Shown here in pieces: positions 21,625 through 31,882 of a stretch of DNA of 64,000 nt. The position numbers and the translations under genes are program-made. Location of the stretch: NCBI RefSeq assembly GCF_037893015.1, contig NC_133658.1:255596397-255660396 (forward strand), written 5' to 3'. Origin of the DNA: Macrotis lagotis (Eukaryota > Chordata > Mammalia > Peramelemorphia > Peramelidae). The notes under the pieces are model-generated. The model searched no databases, was not told the DNA's origin, and saw nothing but the letters and a program-made list of their open reading frames with translations. Position 1 is the stretch's first letter; every line of letters begins with the position of its first letter.

Positions 21625-21852
21625 TTTAATTTTAAAAAAATGTTATCATCTTATGTAATTTTCTATATCTCATACTTTATGTTTCTTCCTTAAGGATATG
21701 ATTTCTCTCTCATCAAATTCAACTTAGATCAATATATACCATGGAAACAATGTCTAACAGACTACCTTCTGTCAGGGGCGGAGGGGAGGGAAGCAAGATT
21801 AGGAGATAAATTGTAAAATTCAAAATAAATAAAATCTTTCAAAAAAAAGAGT
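21625..21852 (+). repeat. LINE-1 3' end
   Basis: Matches the 3' end of the full-length L1 at 41000-41200 nearly base for base: 'ctcatactttatgtttcttc', 'cttaaggatatgatttctct', 'accatggaaacaatgtctaa' and 'caaaataaataaaatctttc' plus A8. A short, strongly 5'-truncated insertion. Confidence 0.85.
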
Positions 21853-21989
21853 AAATGATAGGGCTTAAACCCTTTGGTGAGTTAGGGAGTGTCTACCTGA
21901 AGCATGTGAGGATTTTTAACAGCAGAATGGATGGATGAGGACAGTTTGTTCCAATGGCAATGAAAGTGGCTGAAAAAAGGCTCTGTGGA

Positions 21990-22190
21990 AAGCCTAGAGC
22001 CTGGTCAGATATCAAAGACTCCAAGGTCATCTACTGCACCCTAGGTCATTGCCAGTTGTCTTGATTTCTGTCCTGCCACTTGCCTTGTATCACAGAGATA
22101 AGTGTTTGATGTCAGATTTGAATTCAGGCCTCCCTGAAGACTCAGGACTCTAGTCACTGTGCCACCAACTGTCTGAAGTGTGTCTAAGTT
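21990..22190. repeat. SINE mosaic
   Basis: 'ggtcattgccagttgtcttg' resembles the extended 3' body of the SINE at 34400-34713 (sense). 'gtcagatttgaattcaggcc' and 'tcactgtgccaccaactgtc' are an antisense SINE head. Two copies in opposite orientation seem joined. Confidence 0.5.
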
Positions 22191-22542
22191 TGGCTTAGGC
22201 CAGCAAAATCAAGGTGAAAAAGGACACTTGTGAACCATAAACTCCAATTAAAAGATTCTTTAGAAAACATTAAATGCACACAAATAATAAAAAAGATATA
22301 AAACACAATTCCTCCTTTGATTTATACAATTCTTCCTTTGACTCAGAAAATGTTCCAGTCTCCTCCTCTCTCCAGGTTAATCCTTTTTGAGTTCAAACAG
22401 TAGGTGTGTAAAGCAGTAGGGTACTGCTTTATAGCTTTGGTAGCTATTGAACAGTCCTGGAAGGTCATTTTAAAGTCCTATCACAGCATCAAAAATACAT
22501 AAAGAGAAACAATGTCTTGTCCATGGTCCTACATCTACTAGA
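22191..22542. other. unassigned sequence
   Basis: Nothing recognised. Confidence 0.45.
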
Positions 22543-22725
22543 AGTAGGTGGTATGGTGGAAAGAATACTGGGCTTGGAGTCAGAAAGTCCTAAGGTACAA
22601 TTCTGTTTATTATGTACTCAACTATGTGGATCTTGGGCAAGTCTCAGAGTTGGCTTTATCATTGGTAAAACAAGAAGACTGCACTGGGTGGTCTCTAAAG
22701 CCCCTTTAAATTTTCAATGTATGAT
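22543..22725 (+). repeat. MIR/CORE-SINE
   Basis: 'gggcttggagtcagaaagtc', 'atgtggatcttgggcaagtc', 'tggtaaaacaagaagactgc' and 'ggtggtctctaaagcccctt' in order. Confidence 0.7.
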
Positions 22726-22777
22726 CATAATTCTTTAAGTGTCAGATTGGAGTTCAGATCTTTTAGCTACCAGGTAC

Positions 22778-22779
<2 letters not shown>

Positions 22780-22827
<48 letters not shown>
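22780..22827. repeat. (TC)n microsatellite
   Basis: About 46 bases of uninterrupted TC followed by a C-rich stretch. Confidence 0.95.
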
Positions 22828-22828
<1 letters not shown>

Positions 22829-22830
22829 CT

Positions 22831-24344
22831 TCTCCCTCTCCCCCCACCATTCTGCTTCTCACATCATTATATGAACCTGTGATTTTAATGGTGAAAATCA
22901 TTCCCATTGAGGGAACACTTTCTATCAATATAGATCAGCAACACTTCTACAGAGTTGAGCTATGAAGATTTGCTAGCAACTCTGAGAGTTCAAATGGTTT
23001 GTGCTGAGTCCCATAACAGTGTGAGTCAGGAGCCAGGATCCCAATCCAGAGCCTAGCTTTCCATCTACAAACCCAAGTTGTTTTGTTTATTCTCAGCTTA
23101 GAAACTCCAAATTTTGGGCACCCCTGGGTGCCATGACTCCTGAGTACATGGAAATTGGCAACCCAGTCAATAGCATCTGACTTTCAAGTTACTTTTTTCT
23201 TGATCTATTGAATAAGCACCTTATATAATAAAAGTGGAAACATCCAAAGACAGACTTTGCTGGTCATTAAAAAAAAATCTTCTTTAGTTAAATTGAAGTA
23301 TCTTTTTTACTTTTAATTCCTGCAGAATATTTGGGAAAATCTCTGGAAAGCAAGAGAACATTGAATCCTGGTAGGGTACGAGGCTATTTTGCATACTTAC
23401 ATGCATTTTAACATGAAAAAGGTCAGTCTGGGGAACAGCATAGCTTGTTGCTGTGACAGCAGACATTTACCAGGAAGCCTTCTGGATACACTACAGTTTA
23501 AAATAATTTAGCAAAATAATTGCTGCAATTGATTTTCTTTTTTTTTAAAGGCTCAAGTTCATACCTTCCTTGCCCCCTCTTTCTTTCCCTTCTCTATACA
23601 TGTACTATTGCAAGGTAACTCTTTTGGAACCTTAAAAAACTTGTTTATCCTGTTGAAGGGGAAGGAGTTGGTTTTTTTAATGACAAATTCATTTCCTTCA
23701 CTCTGGGTGGATAACAGACTTTGACTAAATTCACAAACTCTTTTATGATATGTTGGCTCAAACTTGTGGATGAAATTATTGCCAACACATTTCAGAGACC
23801 AGACATCTATCTGTTCTTCCTATGGCATTAACAGGTCATAGAATGAATAGTTTGTTTTTTTGCTTTTTTTCCAGGATAAACTTTCATCATTTTAAACTGT
23901 GTGTCCTTTAAGGACAGTGGTGCTAGATTTGCTGTTAAAGTTGAGTATTTGAACATTGTCATCACCATAGAAACTGCCACTTCTGCATCACCTGATACTT
24001 CCCTTGCCACTGATAATAAGAAGATATTTGGGTGGGAGGAAAAACCAAAATGTTCATCTTTTTCAAACAGGAATGAAGAGCTATTCTTCTTCTATGCTGA
24101 GAGGGGAAAAGGAAGGAAGTTGGTCTAAAAAACACAATTGTTCTAAACTGTGGTGCCTTGAAAAAAAAGTTTCAAGTCAGCTTTGCCCACTAACTTGCCA
24201 AATGACCGTCCCAAGATGACTTTTTTTAACATTAAAACACAAGTCATTATGTAAATATACTTAGACCTTACCAAGATTTAATGTCCTCTTATTTTCCAGA
24301 GATTCTTTCAAATATGCTGCAGAAATTGAAAGCAAAGTGATACT
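22831..24344. other. unassigned sequence
   Basis: No gene or repeat recognised with confidence. Small frames at 23284-23466 and on both strands around 23828-24219 overlap each other and show no family resemblance. Confidence 0.45.
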
Positions 24345-24437
24345 TCCCAGTTGCTTTTCTCCTCAGTTTCCTTATCAGTAAGATGATTGGATTACATGAC
24401 CTATAAGGTTCCCTCAGTTCTAATGTTCTATGATTTG
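24345..24437 (+). repeat. MIR 3' half
   Basis: 'ctcagtttccttatcagtaa', 'gattggattacatgacctat' and 'ctaatgttctatgattt'. The tRNA-like head is missing. Confidence 0.7.
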
Positions 24438-24579
24438 GTGGGGGAGATAGTTATTCCTTTAACTTTGGATCTCAATCTTTGATTTCATTAGAGTAGGGAA
24501 CTTCTAATGTAGAAATCTATTGTTATAACTTGACACGTCATCTTTAACTTAAACATATATGAACACATGTGATCTCTCC

Positions 24580-24685
24580 CTAAAGAATGTAAGCTTTTTG
24601 ATAGCAGGAATTGTTTCATCTATATTTTGATTTCCCAAGTATCTGGCATACAGTAAGCATTTAATAAATGTTTATTGATTAGAAG
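24580..24685 (+). repeat. LINE-2 3' end
   Basis: 'aatgtaagctttttgatagc', 'tatctggcatacagtaagca' and 'tttaataaatgtttattgat'. Confidence 0.8.
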
Positions 24686-24689
24686 GTTA

Positions 24690-24805
24690 TCTGGGAAACA
24701 AAGTGGTTGAGTAACTTGCCAATAATGATTTAGCTATTATCTGTCAGAGTCCAGGTCTTACTGTCTCCAAGTCAAGACTTTATCCACTAAGCCAGGAGAC
24801 CTAGC
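24690..24805 (-). repeat. MIR fragment
   Basis: 'ggttgagtaacttgccaata', 'cagagtccaggtcttactgt' and 'ctttatccactaagcc' in antisense order. Confidence 0.6.
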
Positions 24806-25000
24806 AAAATGAATACTCTTATATTAGGACTTGTGAAATACAGAGACAAATCATTTAAAGTGATTATAGAAAGTGTTCACCGGCAATGTTTCTAATCATA
24901 GGATTCCTGGGTCCAACCCCAGTCTGTGTCACAAATTATAAACTTTTAAGAAGCTAGATTTTGACAGAGTATTATTGGAAATGGTCTGCCATGGTCATTC

Positions 25001-25002
<2 letters not shown>

Positions 25003-25035
<33 letters not shown>
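25003..25035. repeat. (GT)16 microsatellite
   Basis: Pure GT dinucleotide run. Confidence 0.95.
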
Positions 25036-25038
<3 letters not shown>

Positions 25039-25107
25039 ACTACCATGCCATATAGCCTAATTCAATCATGCCAATTATTCCTGGCCTTCTTCCTAAAATC
25101 AAAAAAC

Positions 25108-25345
25108 CTTCAAAATATTCAATTCAACAAACATTAAACATCTATAGTATACAGAAAACATTATGTGGAGATACACAGGTTGAAATGTAAAGTTTAAATG
25201 TTATTTGGAAATTGGATGTAGGGTAGAATAGTTGTGCTCCAAAGACCATAACCTCTCTTTGACACTGATAAATATTTCTGAATTCCAGCCAATGTTTAAC
25301 AAGCACCTACCATGTGTGAGTCTATATGCAATACATAAAGGAAAA
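25108..25345 (-). repeat. two antisense LINE-2 termini, degraded
   Basis: 'attcaacaaacattaaacat' near 25118 and 'aacaagcacctaccatgtgt' near 25298 both look like antisense L2 tails. Confidence 0.45.
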
Positions 25346-25617
25346 TAAAAAAATAAATCACTTAGTTTATATTGGAAAAAGTTCTTATTACAAAGATGAA
25401 TGTACAAATAAAGAAGTGATAAAAAAATAAGAGAAGAGATTTATGGCCAAGGTGACTCTACCCAGAGGCACAAGTTAAGCCCCCACATATCTACTCCATC
25501 TGAAACCTAAAGATCACAATTGACTAATTAATAGGAAAAACTATACCAAGTGACTTCTATCACAGAGCTATGTAAAGTAATCAACCCTTAGATAACAGGA
25601 AAGGGGACTGGCAGCAA
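25346..25617. other. left half of a SINE-split unknown segment
   Basis: 'atggccaaggtgactctacc' near 25443 resembles the L1 5' start at 34717 ('tggccaaggtggtgaagaga'). It may therefore be an L1 5' UTR piece, uncertain. It continues after the SINE at 25816. Confidence 0.35.
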
Positions 25618-25627
25618 ATCCATCAAG

Positions 25628-25815
25628 GTGCTGTTGTTGTTGTTGTTGTTGCTTGTCCTTCATTCTTGATTAGGATCTATGACTTTAGGAGAGTGACTTG
25701 TAGGTGAATTGGATTTAAATGAGGTAGAGTCATGAAGTCAACAGACCTACTCTTTCATTCAGAGTCATCGGAGTTTAGTGATCAGATACGGGTTAAGTTA
25801 ACTGGTTTGGCCCTG
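25628..25815 (-). mobile_element. extended-body marsupial SINE, truncated, with target-site duplication
   Basis: Starts with (GTT)n (the A/C-rich tail in antisense), then 'gcttgtccttcattcttgat', 'aggtgaattggatttaaatg' and 'ttcagagtcatcggagttta'. This is the complement of the 3' body seen at 34545-34712. A 10-bp duplication 'atccatcaag' brackets it (25618-25627 and 25816-25825). The tRNA head is missing. Confidence 0.8.
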
Positions 25816-26054
25816 ATCCATCAAGATATAGAAAAGCAAGACTGTGGGTGATCAGATATCAGTTACAAATAAATATGACCTACAAGTCTTTAAATCTGAG
25901 GGCAATCAAACTATAGGAGTCCCCCTAGAAAGTCCTAGTAGGATGAAATCCACAGTTTGGACTTACAACAGGGAAGATCAATGGCTAGTGTGGTCTTTCT
26001 CATCCTGGAATACATCAGGTACAGGTTTCAGACTTTCATAGCACTCTGTTCTAA
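25816..26054. other. right half of a SINE-split unknown segment
   Basis: Contains a 65-codon plus frame (25844-26041) with no recognisable similarity. Ends where L1 ORF2-like sequence begins. Confidence 0.35.
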
Positions 26055-27825
26055 GATGCTATATAGAAAACTGAAGATCACCCAAATTAAATTACTTATT
26101 CAATGCCATACCAATCAAACTACCAAATAACTACCAAGCTAGAAAAAAACAGTAACAAAATTCATCTGGAGCCAGAAAAGGGCAAGAATAGCAGGAGAAC
26201 TGATGAAAAAAATGTAAAGACAGGTAGCCTAACTCTACCAGATCTAAAATTATGCTAAAAAGTTACAGTCATCAAAACTGTCTGGTACTGGTTAAGAAAT
26301 AGAGTAATGGATCAGTGGATTAGGATAGGTTCAAAAGAAGTCTCAGTAAATAACTACAGCAATCTACTATTTGAGAAACCCAAAGACATAAACTTCTGGG
26401 ATAAGAATTCACTGTTTGACAGAAATTGTTTGGAAAACTGGAAAATGGTATGGAAAAAACTAGGCGTAGATCCTCATCTCACACCCTATACCAAAATAAG
26501 GTCAAAATGGATACAGGGTTTAGATATAAAGAGTGATACCATAGATTAGTTAAGAGAATAAGAAATGATCTATCATCAGATCTATAGAAAGGGGATACAT
26601 TTATGACCAAACAAGAATTAGAGCACATTATAAACTGCAAAATGAATGATTTTGGTTATATTAAATTAAAGTTTTTGCACTAATAAAATCAATACTGCTA
26701 AAATTAGAAGGAAAGCAGAAAGCTGAGAAACAACTAGGAGTTCTGATAAAACTCTCATTTCTAAAATGTATAGAAAATTGCATCAAATTTATAAGGCCAC
26801 AAGTCATTCCCTAATTGATAAATGGTCAAATGCTATGAACAGTTTTCAAATGAAGAAATTAAAGCATATAATCATATGAAAAAAATGCTCCAAATCATTA
26901 TTGATTAGAGAAATGCAAATTAAAACAATGATGATATCATTTCACACCTATCAGATTGGCCACGATGAGAAAAAGGGAAAATGATCAATATTGGAGGGAT
27001 TGTTGGAGGATTGGGACATTGATGCATTGCTGGTGGAGTTGTGAACAGATCCAACCATTCTGGAGACCAATTTGGAATTCTGCCCAAAGAGCAATAAAAC
27101 TTTTCATACCCTTTGACCCAGAAATTTCAATTCTATTTCTATACCCAGAAGAAATTATTAAAAGAGGGGAAAGTCCTACATGTTCCAATATATTCATAGC
27201 AGCTCTTTTTGTAGTGGTAAAGAACTGGAAATTGAGGGGAAGCCCATCAATTGGGGAGTGGATAAACAAGTTATGGCACATGAATACTACGGAATACTAC
27301 TATTCTTTAAGAAACCATTACTTAGTTCGGACTCTAGAGAAGCATGGATTAACTGATCTGATACTGAGCAAAGGGAGTAGAACAAAGAGAGCAATGTATA
27401 CATCAGCAACAATACTGTGAGATGAATAACCTTGATGGAAATAGCTCCTCTCAGCAGGCCAGAGAGTTAGGACAACTATATTTGACTGGCTATATGGACT
27501 ATATTATCTCCATGCAGAGGAAGACAAACAAAACAAAACAAAGCACACCCCCCCCCAAAAAAAACCAAACAACCCTTCCTAATCTGATGAACACTTTATA
27601 AAAATTAGCTCTTATTTCTTTCCCTTAATCCTAATCCCTCATATTGAAAATGACTAATTTATAAATATTTTTATCAAAATATGTATGTATAATACTAACC
27701 TGTTTGCTGCTGAGGGGAAGGGGGTGGGAAAGGAGAGTAGAAGGAAATTTTGTAACTTAAAAATATACAGTGCATACAGATGAAAATAAATAAATTTTAA
27801 AAAATAATTAAAAAATAAAAAAAAG
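26055..27825 (+). mobile_element. LINE-1, 5'-truncated (~1.8 kb)
   Basis: Collinear with the 3' part of the full-length L1 at 39480-41200: it begins in late ORF2, runs through two broken frames (26307-26549 and 26956-27420) and a 3' UTR, and ends in an A-rich tail at 27780-27825. The 26956 frame encodes typical ORF2 C-terminal sequence (GTLMHCWWSCEQIQPFW, then IPFDPEISILFLYP). Frameshifts and stops make it inactive. Its 3' UTR differs from that of the 34.7-kb copy, so the subfamily differs. Confidence 0.9.
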
Positions 27826-28074
27826 AACACTGAAGACCCAGAACTTTGAATTTCAAAGACCCAGGAGTGCTCAACTTTGGAAAGGGGAGGCTGGGGTGAG
27901 TCATCCCATGTAACTAAAGTGGACAATAAAACAGGATCAATCTCCCCACTAAAAAGTGTGACAGGGAGTAACTGTGTTTGGCCCTTCCATTAGGCCCTAA
28001 TTTAGGAATAAATGTTTGAGAGAGAAACTCAAGGAGATACTAACTGGTAAAAATTTTGTAAATTTTGCAAATTT
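27826..28074. other. unassigned sequence
   Basis: No recognised element between the L1 tail and the left inverted-repeat arm. Confidence 0.4.
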
Positions 28075-28164
28075 AATTCTGAACTGAAACAGAAAAAAAC
28101 AATGCCAGCTACACAGCAGAATACAGAGGATTGTTCATGAAACCATGAATATATTTCATATCAC
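28075..28164. repeat. inverted repeat, left arm
   Basis: The complement of this arm matches 30156-30246 at roughly 85 % by eye, sharing 'gtgatatgaaat', 'attcatggttt', 'tgaacaatcct' and 'ctgctgtgtagctggca'. Weaker similarity continues inward for some 25 bases. Confidence 0.8.
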
Positions 28165-30155
28165 TTACTTTTAAAAGTTTATAATGATATTTTAAATTTT
28201 AAAAAATTATTGAAAATCCTTGGCTATCTAAAAACCCAACTGAGAAGAAAAGAGTAGCAATTGTAAGCATATACTCAAAGGAAGGAAAAAAATGAATTTT
28301 CCCCTAGTAACTGCATGAACACCATGAAAAAATGAAGCAGGAAAGAGAAAAAAATGAAATAAAACAATAGAGGAAAGAATTAGAAGGATAAAATAGCTTA
28401 GAACAGAAAATGATAAACCTTACCCAAGTAATGAACTCTGTAAAAATATGAATGCATTAAATAGAAATCAATGAGTATATGAGACATCAAAAATATTAAG
28501 AAAAATAAAAAAGATGTATTCTATAAAAAAACTGCCCTAGAAAACAATTTAAAAAGATAGTTTACAAATCATCACACTCCATTAAAACCATGATTTAAAA
28601 ACTATATTTTAAGAAATCATAGATAAAAAGACCAAAATTATTAATACCCAAATTGAACAAAGAGAAGCTAGAAAGACTCCTCCAATCACTCCTTGAAAGA
28701 AACCTAAAAAGGATCAGTTCCAGAAATATCACAGTAAAATCCTGTTTCCATATTTAAGAAAAAATACTATTAAGTATCCAGAAAAGACTTTAAGAACCAA
28801 CTAACCACAGTCAGGGCACACAAGACCTGGAAGCTTTTACTGTTAACAATAGGTGATATTGGAATGCAACATTCTAAAAAGCAAAGGATAGGAGCCTATA
28901 ATCAAGAAAAACTTACTTTCAAATATGAATATAACCCTACAGTAAGAAAAAATAATTTTTACTTCAAGAGAGAGCTTTCAAGCCTCTTGATGAAAAGACC
29001 AAAGCTGAAAAAGTAATTTGAAATACAAGCACAAGAGTAGAGAGAGAGAACTAGAAAGAGAAGTTTATTTGAGGAATGTACTGTATGATAATATACTGTT
29101 AACATTCTAATAGGGAGAGGAGAAATGTATCTCTTAGCAACCTTCTTGTTTTCAAAGAGTATTGAGGAAATTAAACAGAAAAACAAACTCAGGGTAAATT
29201 TTTTATGTTCTGAGGTCTTTTAAGATGAAAAAAGAGAAGGTGGGAGAATATCATAGTTTAAAAAAGGGAAAAAAGGTGGAACTTTCTTTCCTCAAAATTT
29301 GTTGTGTCAGAAGAAGAGTATGCAAAAATAAAGAACAGGGAGAGTAGGTTTCATATGAAACCTATTCTTAATTGAAATGGATAAAGGAGAGCTGAATTCA
29401 TGCACACAAATACCTACTTACACAGGCACAGAAAACTTTGATGCAGAAATACCTCAGACTACATAGGAAAACAGGCAGGTATATGATGGGAAGTGCTTAA
29501 GAGCAAAGGAAGGAAAAGTTGCAAGGAAAACAAACTTCTTAATTATGAAATGGGTATTAAAAGAAAATGAAAAGAACTGTAAATTAAGTGCTTACAAACA
29601 ATTGAAAACTGTCTGAAAAACTGAGGATGGATAAATGTAATGCAATATTAATGTGCCATTAGAAAGGATGGAGCAGAGAATTTGAGATAGTCCTAGGTAA
29701 TTTGAACTGAAGCAAAGTAAAGTGAGAACTAAGAGAACATTTTCTAAAAAAGATAACATTTGTGAAAAGAAATGGGGGTGGGTTGTCAAAGCAATAACCA
29801 ATCATTTCTCCAGAGGACTTCTGATGAAGTGTTGCATATAGGTCACCCAAGTCTGAATAGGGGCAAAGTACCCATTATTCAGAAAAACTCATTTTTGGCT
29901 TATGTGTGGATTTCCTTTTTTTTAATACGCTCATGTGTTACAAGGATTTTCTTTTTCTCTTTCTATTTTCATTTGGGGCAAGAGGGAGCTTGCTGAATGA
30001 AGGGGATTAGCAATAGTGATTCCAAAAACGACCATTGAACCAATTTTACAGTGCACAGAAGAGACAGAAGGAAGTTCATTAAAAAAAATCTAAGAGAAGC
30101 AGGATTTTAAAAAATAACATGTTGGATTCATTATATACAATTTTTTAAAAGGCAG
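28165..30155 (+). mobile_element. HAL1-like / L1-derived element
   Basis: 28640-29040 carries degraded L1 ORF1 sequence: 'ttcaagcctcttgatgaaaa' then 'gaccaaagctgaaaaagtaa' and 'tttgaaatacaagcacaaga', the same region as 36400-36460 in the full-length L1. 29610-29745 then carries the C-terminal end of ORF2 ('gtgccattagaaaggatgga', 'aaagtgagaactaagagaac'). No endonuclease or reverse transcriptase lies between. ORF1 plus only the tail of ORF2 is the hallmark of HAL1 elements, which move with L1 machinery. All frames are broken. The 5' limit is uncertain. Confidence 0.65.
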
Positions 30156-30246
30156 GTGATATGAAATGAGTATTCATGGTTTTGTGAACAATCCTTTCTG
30201 TTCTGCTGTGTAGCTGGCACTGCTTTTTTGTGTTTAAATTCAGAAT
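30156..30246. repeat. inverted repeat, right arm
   Basis: Partner of 28075-28164, about 2 kb away in opposite orientation. Confidence 0.8.
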
Positions 30247-30494
30247 AAAAATTAAAAAATGTATATGAGAGTATAAACAAATTGTTATGAATATTCAAAG
30301 AGTAAGAAATTTCTGACTAGGGAGGGGAGGAAAGAGGTCAGGCATGAAAGGAGGACTATATATGGGAAATGAGCAGTCAAGTTTAGTTGTAATATAGGGT
30401 AAGCAAAGTGTAATGAGATAACACTAGTAATTATAAAATTATATTTCTATAAGATTATTTTATATAATATTACATGACATATTATACTATATAT
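30247..30494. other. unassigned AT-rich sequence
   Basis: Nothing recognised. Confidence 0.45.
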
Positions 30495-30640
30495 TCATAG
30501 AGGGAACTACTTAAAGACCACTTAGTCAGCCATTTTCATTAAAACAAAAAAAAATTGAGAAATAGAAAATTTAAGTTTTTTTATCTAAAGTCATGAAGCT
30601 TAGAACCCAGGTTTCTTGATTTCTAAACCAATGCTGTCTA
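30495..30640 (-). repeat. MIR fragment
   Basis: 'agaccacttagtcagccatt', 'tatctaaagtcatgaagctt' and 'agaacccaggtttcttgatt' in antisense order. Confidence 0.55.
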
Positions 30641-31620
30641 GAGACAGATTATGGAAAGTTTTGAATTCTTGGTAGGGTAAATAGGACTTTAGCTGGTTGG
30701 CAATGAGGAGTTTAAAAAGTTTTGAAGAAAGGAGTGACATGATCAGAAATACAGTTTAGGAAGATGAATCTAGTAGCAGTGTAGAATAAATAAAGATTAG
30801 TGATTATAGAATATTGTAATAGTCTGGGTGAGATGTAATGAGGAACTGAGCCAGATTGTTAGTAATAGTTATGGAAATTGGGACACCAAATAAAAAAGGC
30901 AAAGATATTTAAGATTTAGAACTGATATGACTTGGCAATTGAATGAATATTGGGTATAAAGGAAAAAACAGAATCAAAGATGATTGAGGTTTTGACCTGG
31001 GTGCTCAGCACTCAGTTCAGTTCCCTGGACTTAGTAAATTAAATATTTGTTGGGTAGGATTGAAATTTATTCTTTTGATTGTACCATTAGTTGATTTAGA
31101 GAAGCCAAGAGGAAGAGTTGTTTGTGGAGATGAAAAAACATCTTTCAGTTCAATACTTTGCCAGGTGCTAAAGTTCCAAAAATAAAAGCAGTCTTTCTGC
31201 CTTCCAGATATATTCTGCTATATTTTAAGTTTGAGATATCAGACATTTAAGTGGAGATGATCATTCAGCAATTGAACTAACGAACTAAGGTAAAGGAGAA
31301 AGGTTCCAATTCAAGGTTTAAAGCTTGGAATCATCCATGTAGAAGATTATTAAAATGGTGTATGTGAATGATATAGTCAAAGGAAAGAGTCAAAGGAAAG
31401 AGAAGTGGTTTGAGTATAAAGTTTTTGGAGAGCACAAGGCAGAGGAGATGCCAAAAGTAGAAAGGATTAGGGAAGCTTTGTAGCCCCAAGAGAGAAAAAC
31501 ATCTAGAAGAAAAAGGAAATCAGCAGAGTTGAATACTACAGAGGGGTCAAGGAGACCAAGCACAAGGAAACAGCATTGGAAGACTATTTGGGAATATTCT
31601 CTGGTTCAACAAAATATGAA
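30640..31620 (-). repeat. LINE-2, antisense copy (~1 kb)
   Basis: Plus-strand phrases 'aaggagtgacatgatcagaa', 'atattgtaatagtctgggtg', 'gatatcagacatttaagtgg', 'ttggaatcatccatgtagaa' and 'gaatactacagaggggtcaa' follow the order of antisense L2 (3' UTR toward the reverse-transcriptase region). No intact frame remains. Confidence 0.7.
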
Positions 31621-31651
31621 TGACCATAAAGATATTTTGAGTTTGTTTTAG

Positions 31652-31882
31652 CTAGATCATATAGTAGATAGAGTACCAAGCCTAGGAAATCGGGAAGATC
31701 TGAGTTCAAATCCATCTTCAGATACTAGCTGTGTGACTCTGGGCAAATTACCTAGCCCTGTTTACCTCAGTTTCCCTTTCTATAACAGGAAATGGCAAAT
31801 TATTCCAGTATCTTTGTCAAGAAAACTGCAAATAGGGTCATGAAGAATATACAACTCATTTAAAATGACTGAAAAACAACAC
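31652..31882 (+). repeat. CORE-SINE, MON1/MAR type
   Basis: 'tagctagatcatatagtaga' head, 'agatctgagttcaaatccat', 'gctgtgtgactctgggcaaa', 'gaaatggcaaattattccag', 'tatctttgtcaagaaaactg' and a final 'gactgaaaaacaac'. Confidence 0.85.

Noticed and set aside
22717-22965. 82-codon frame with Ser-Leu repeats
   Set aside because: Runs through the (TC)n microsatellite.
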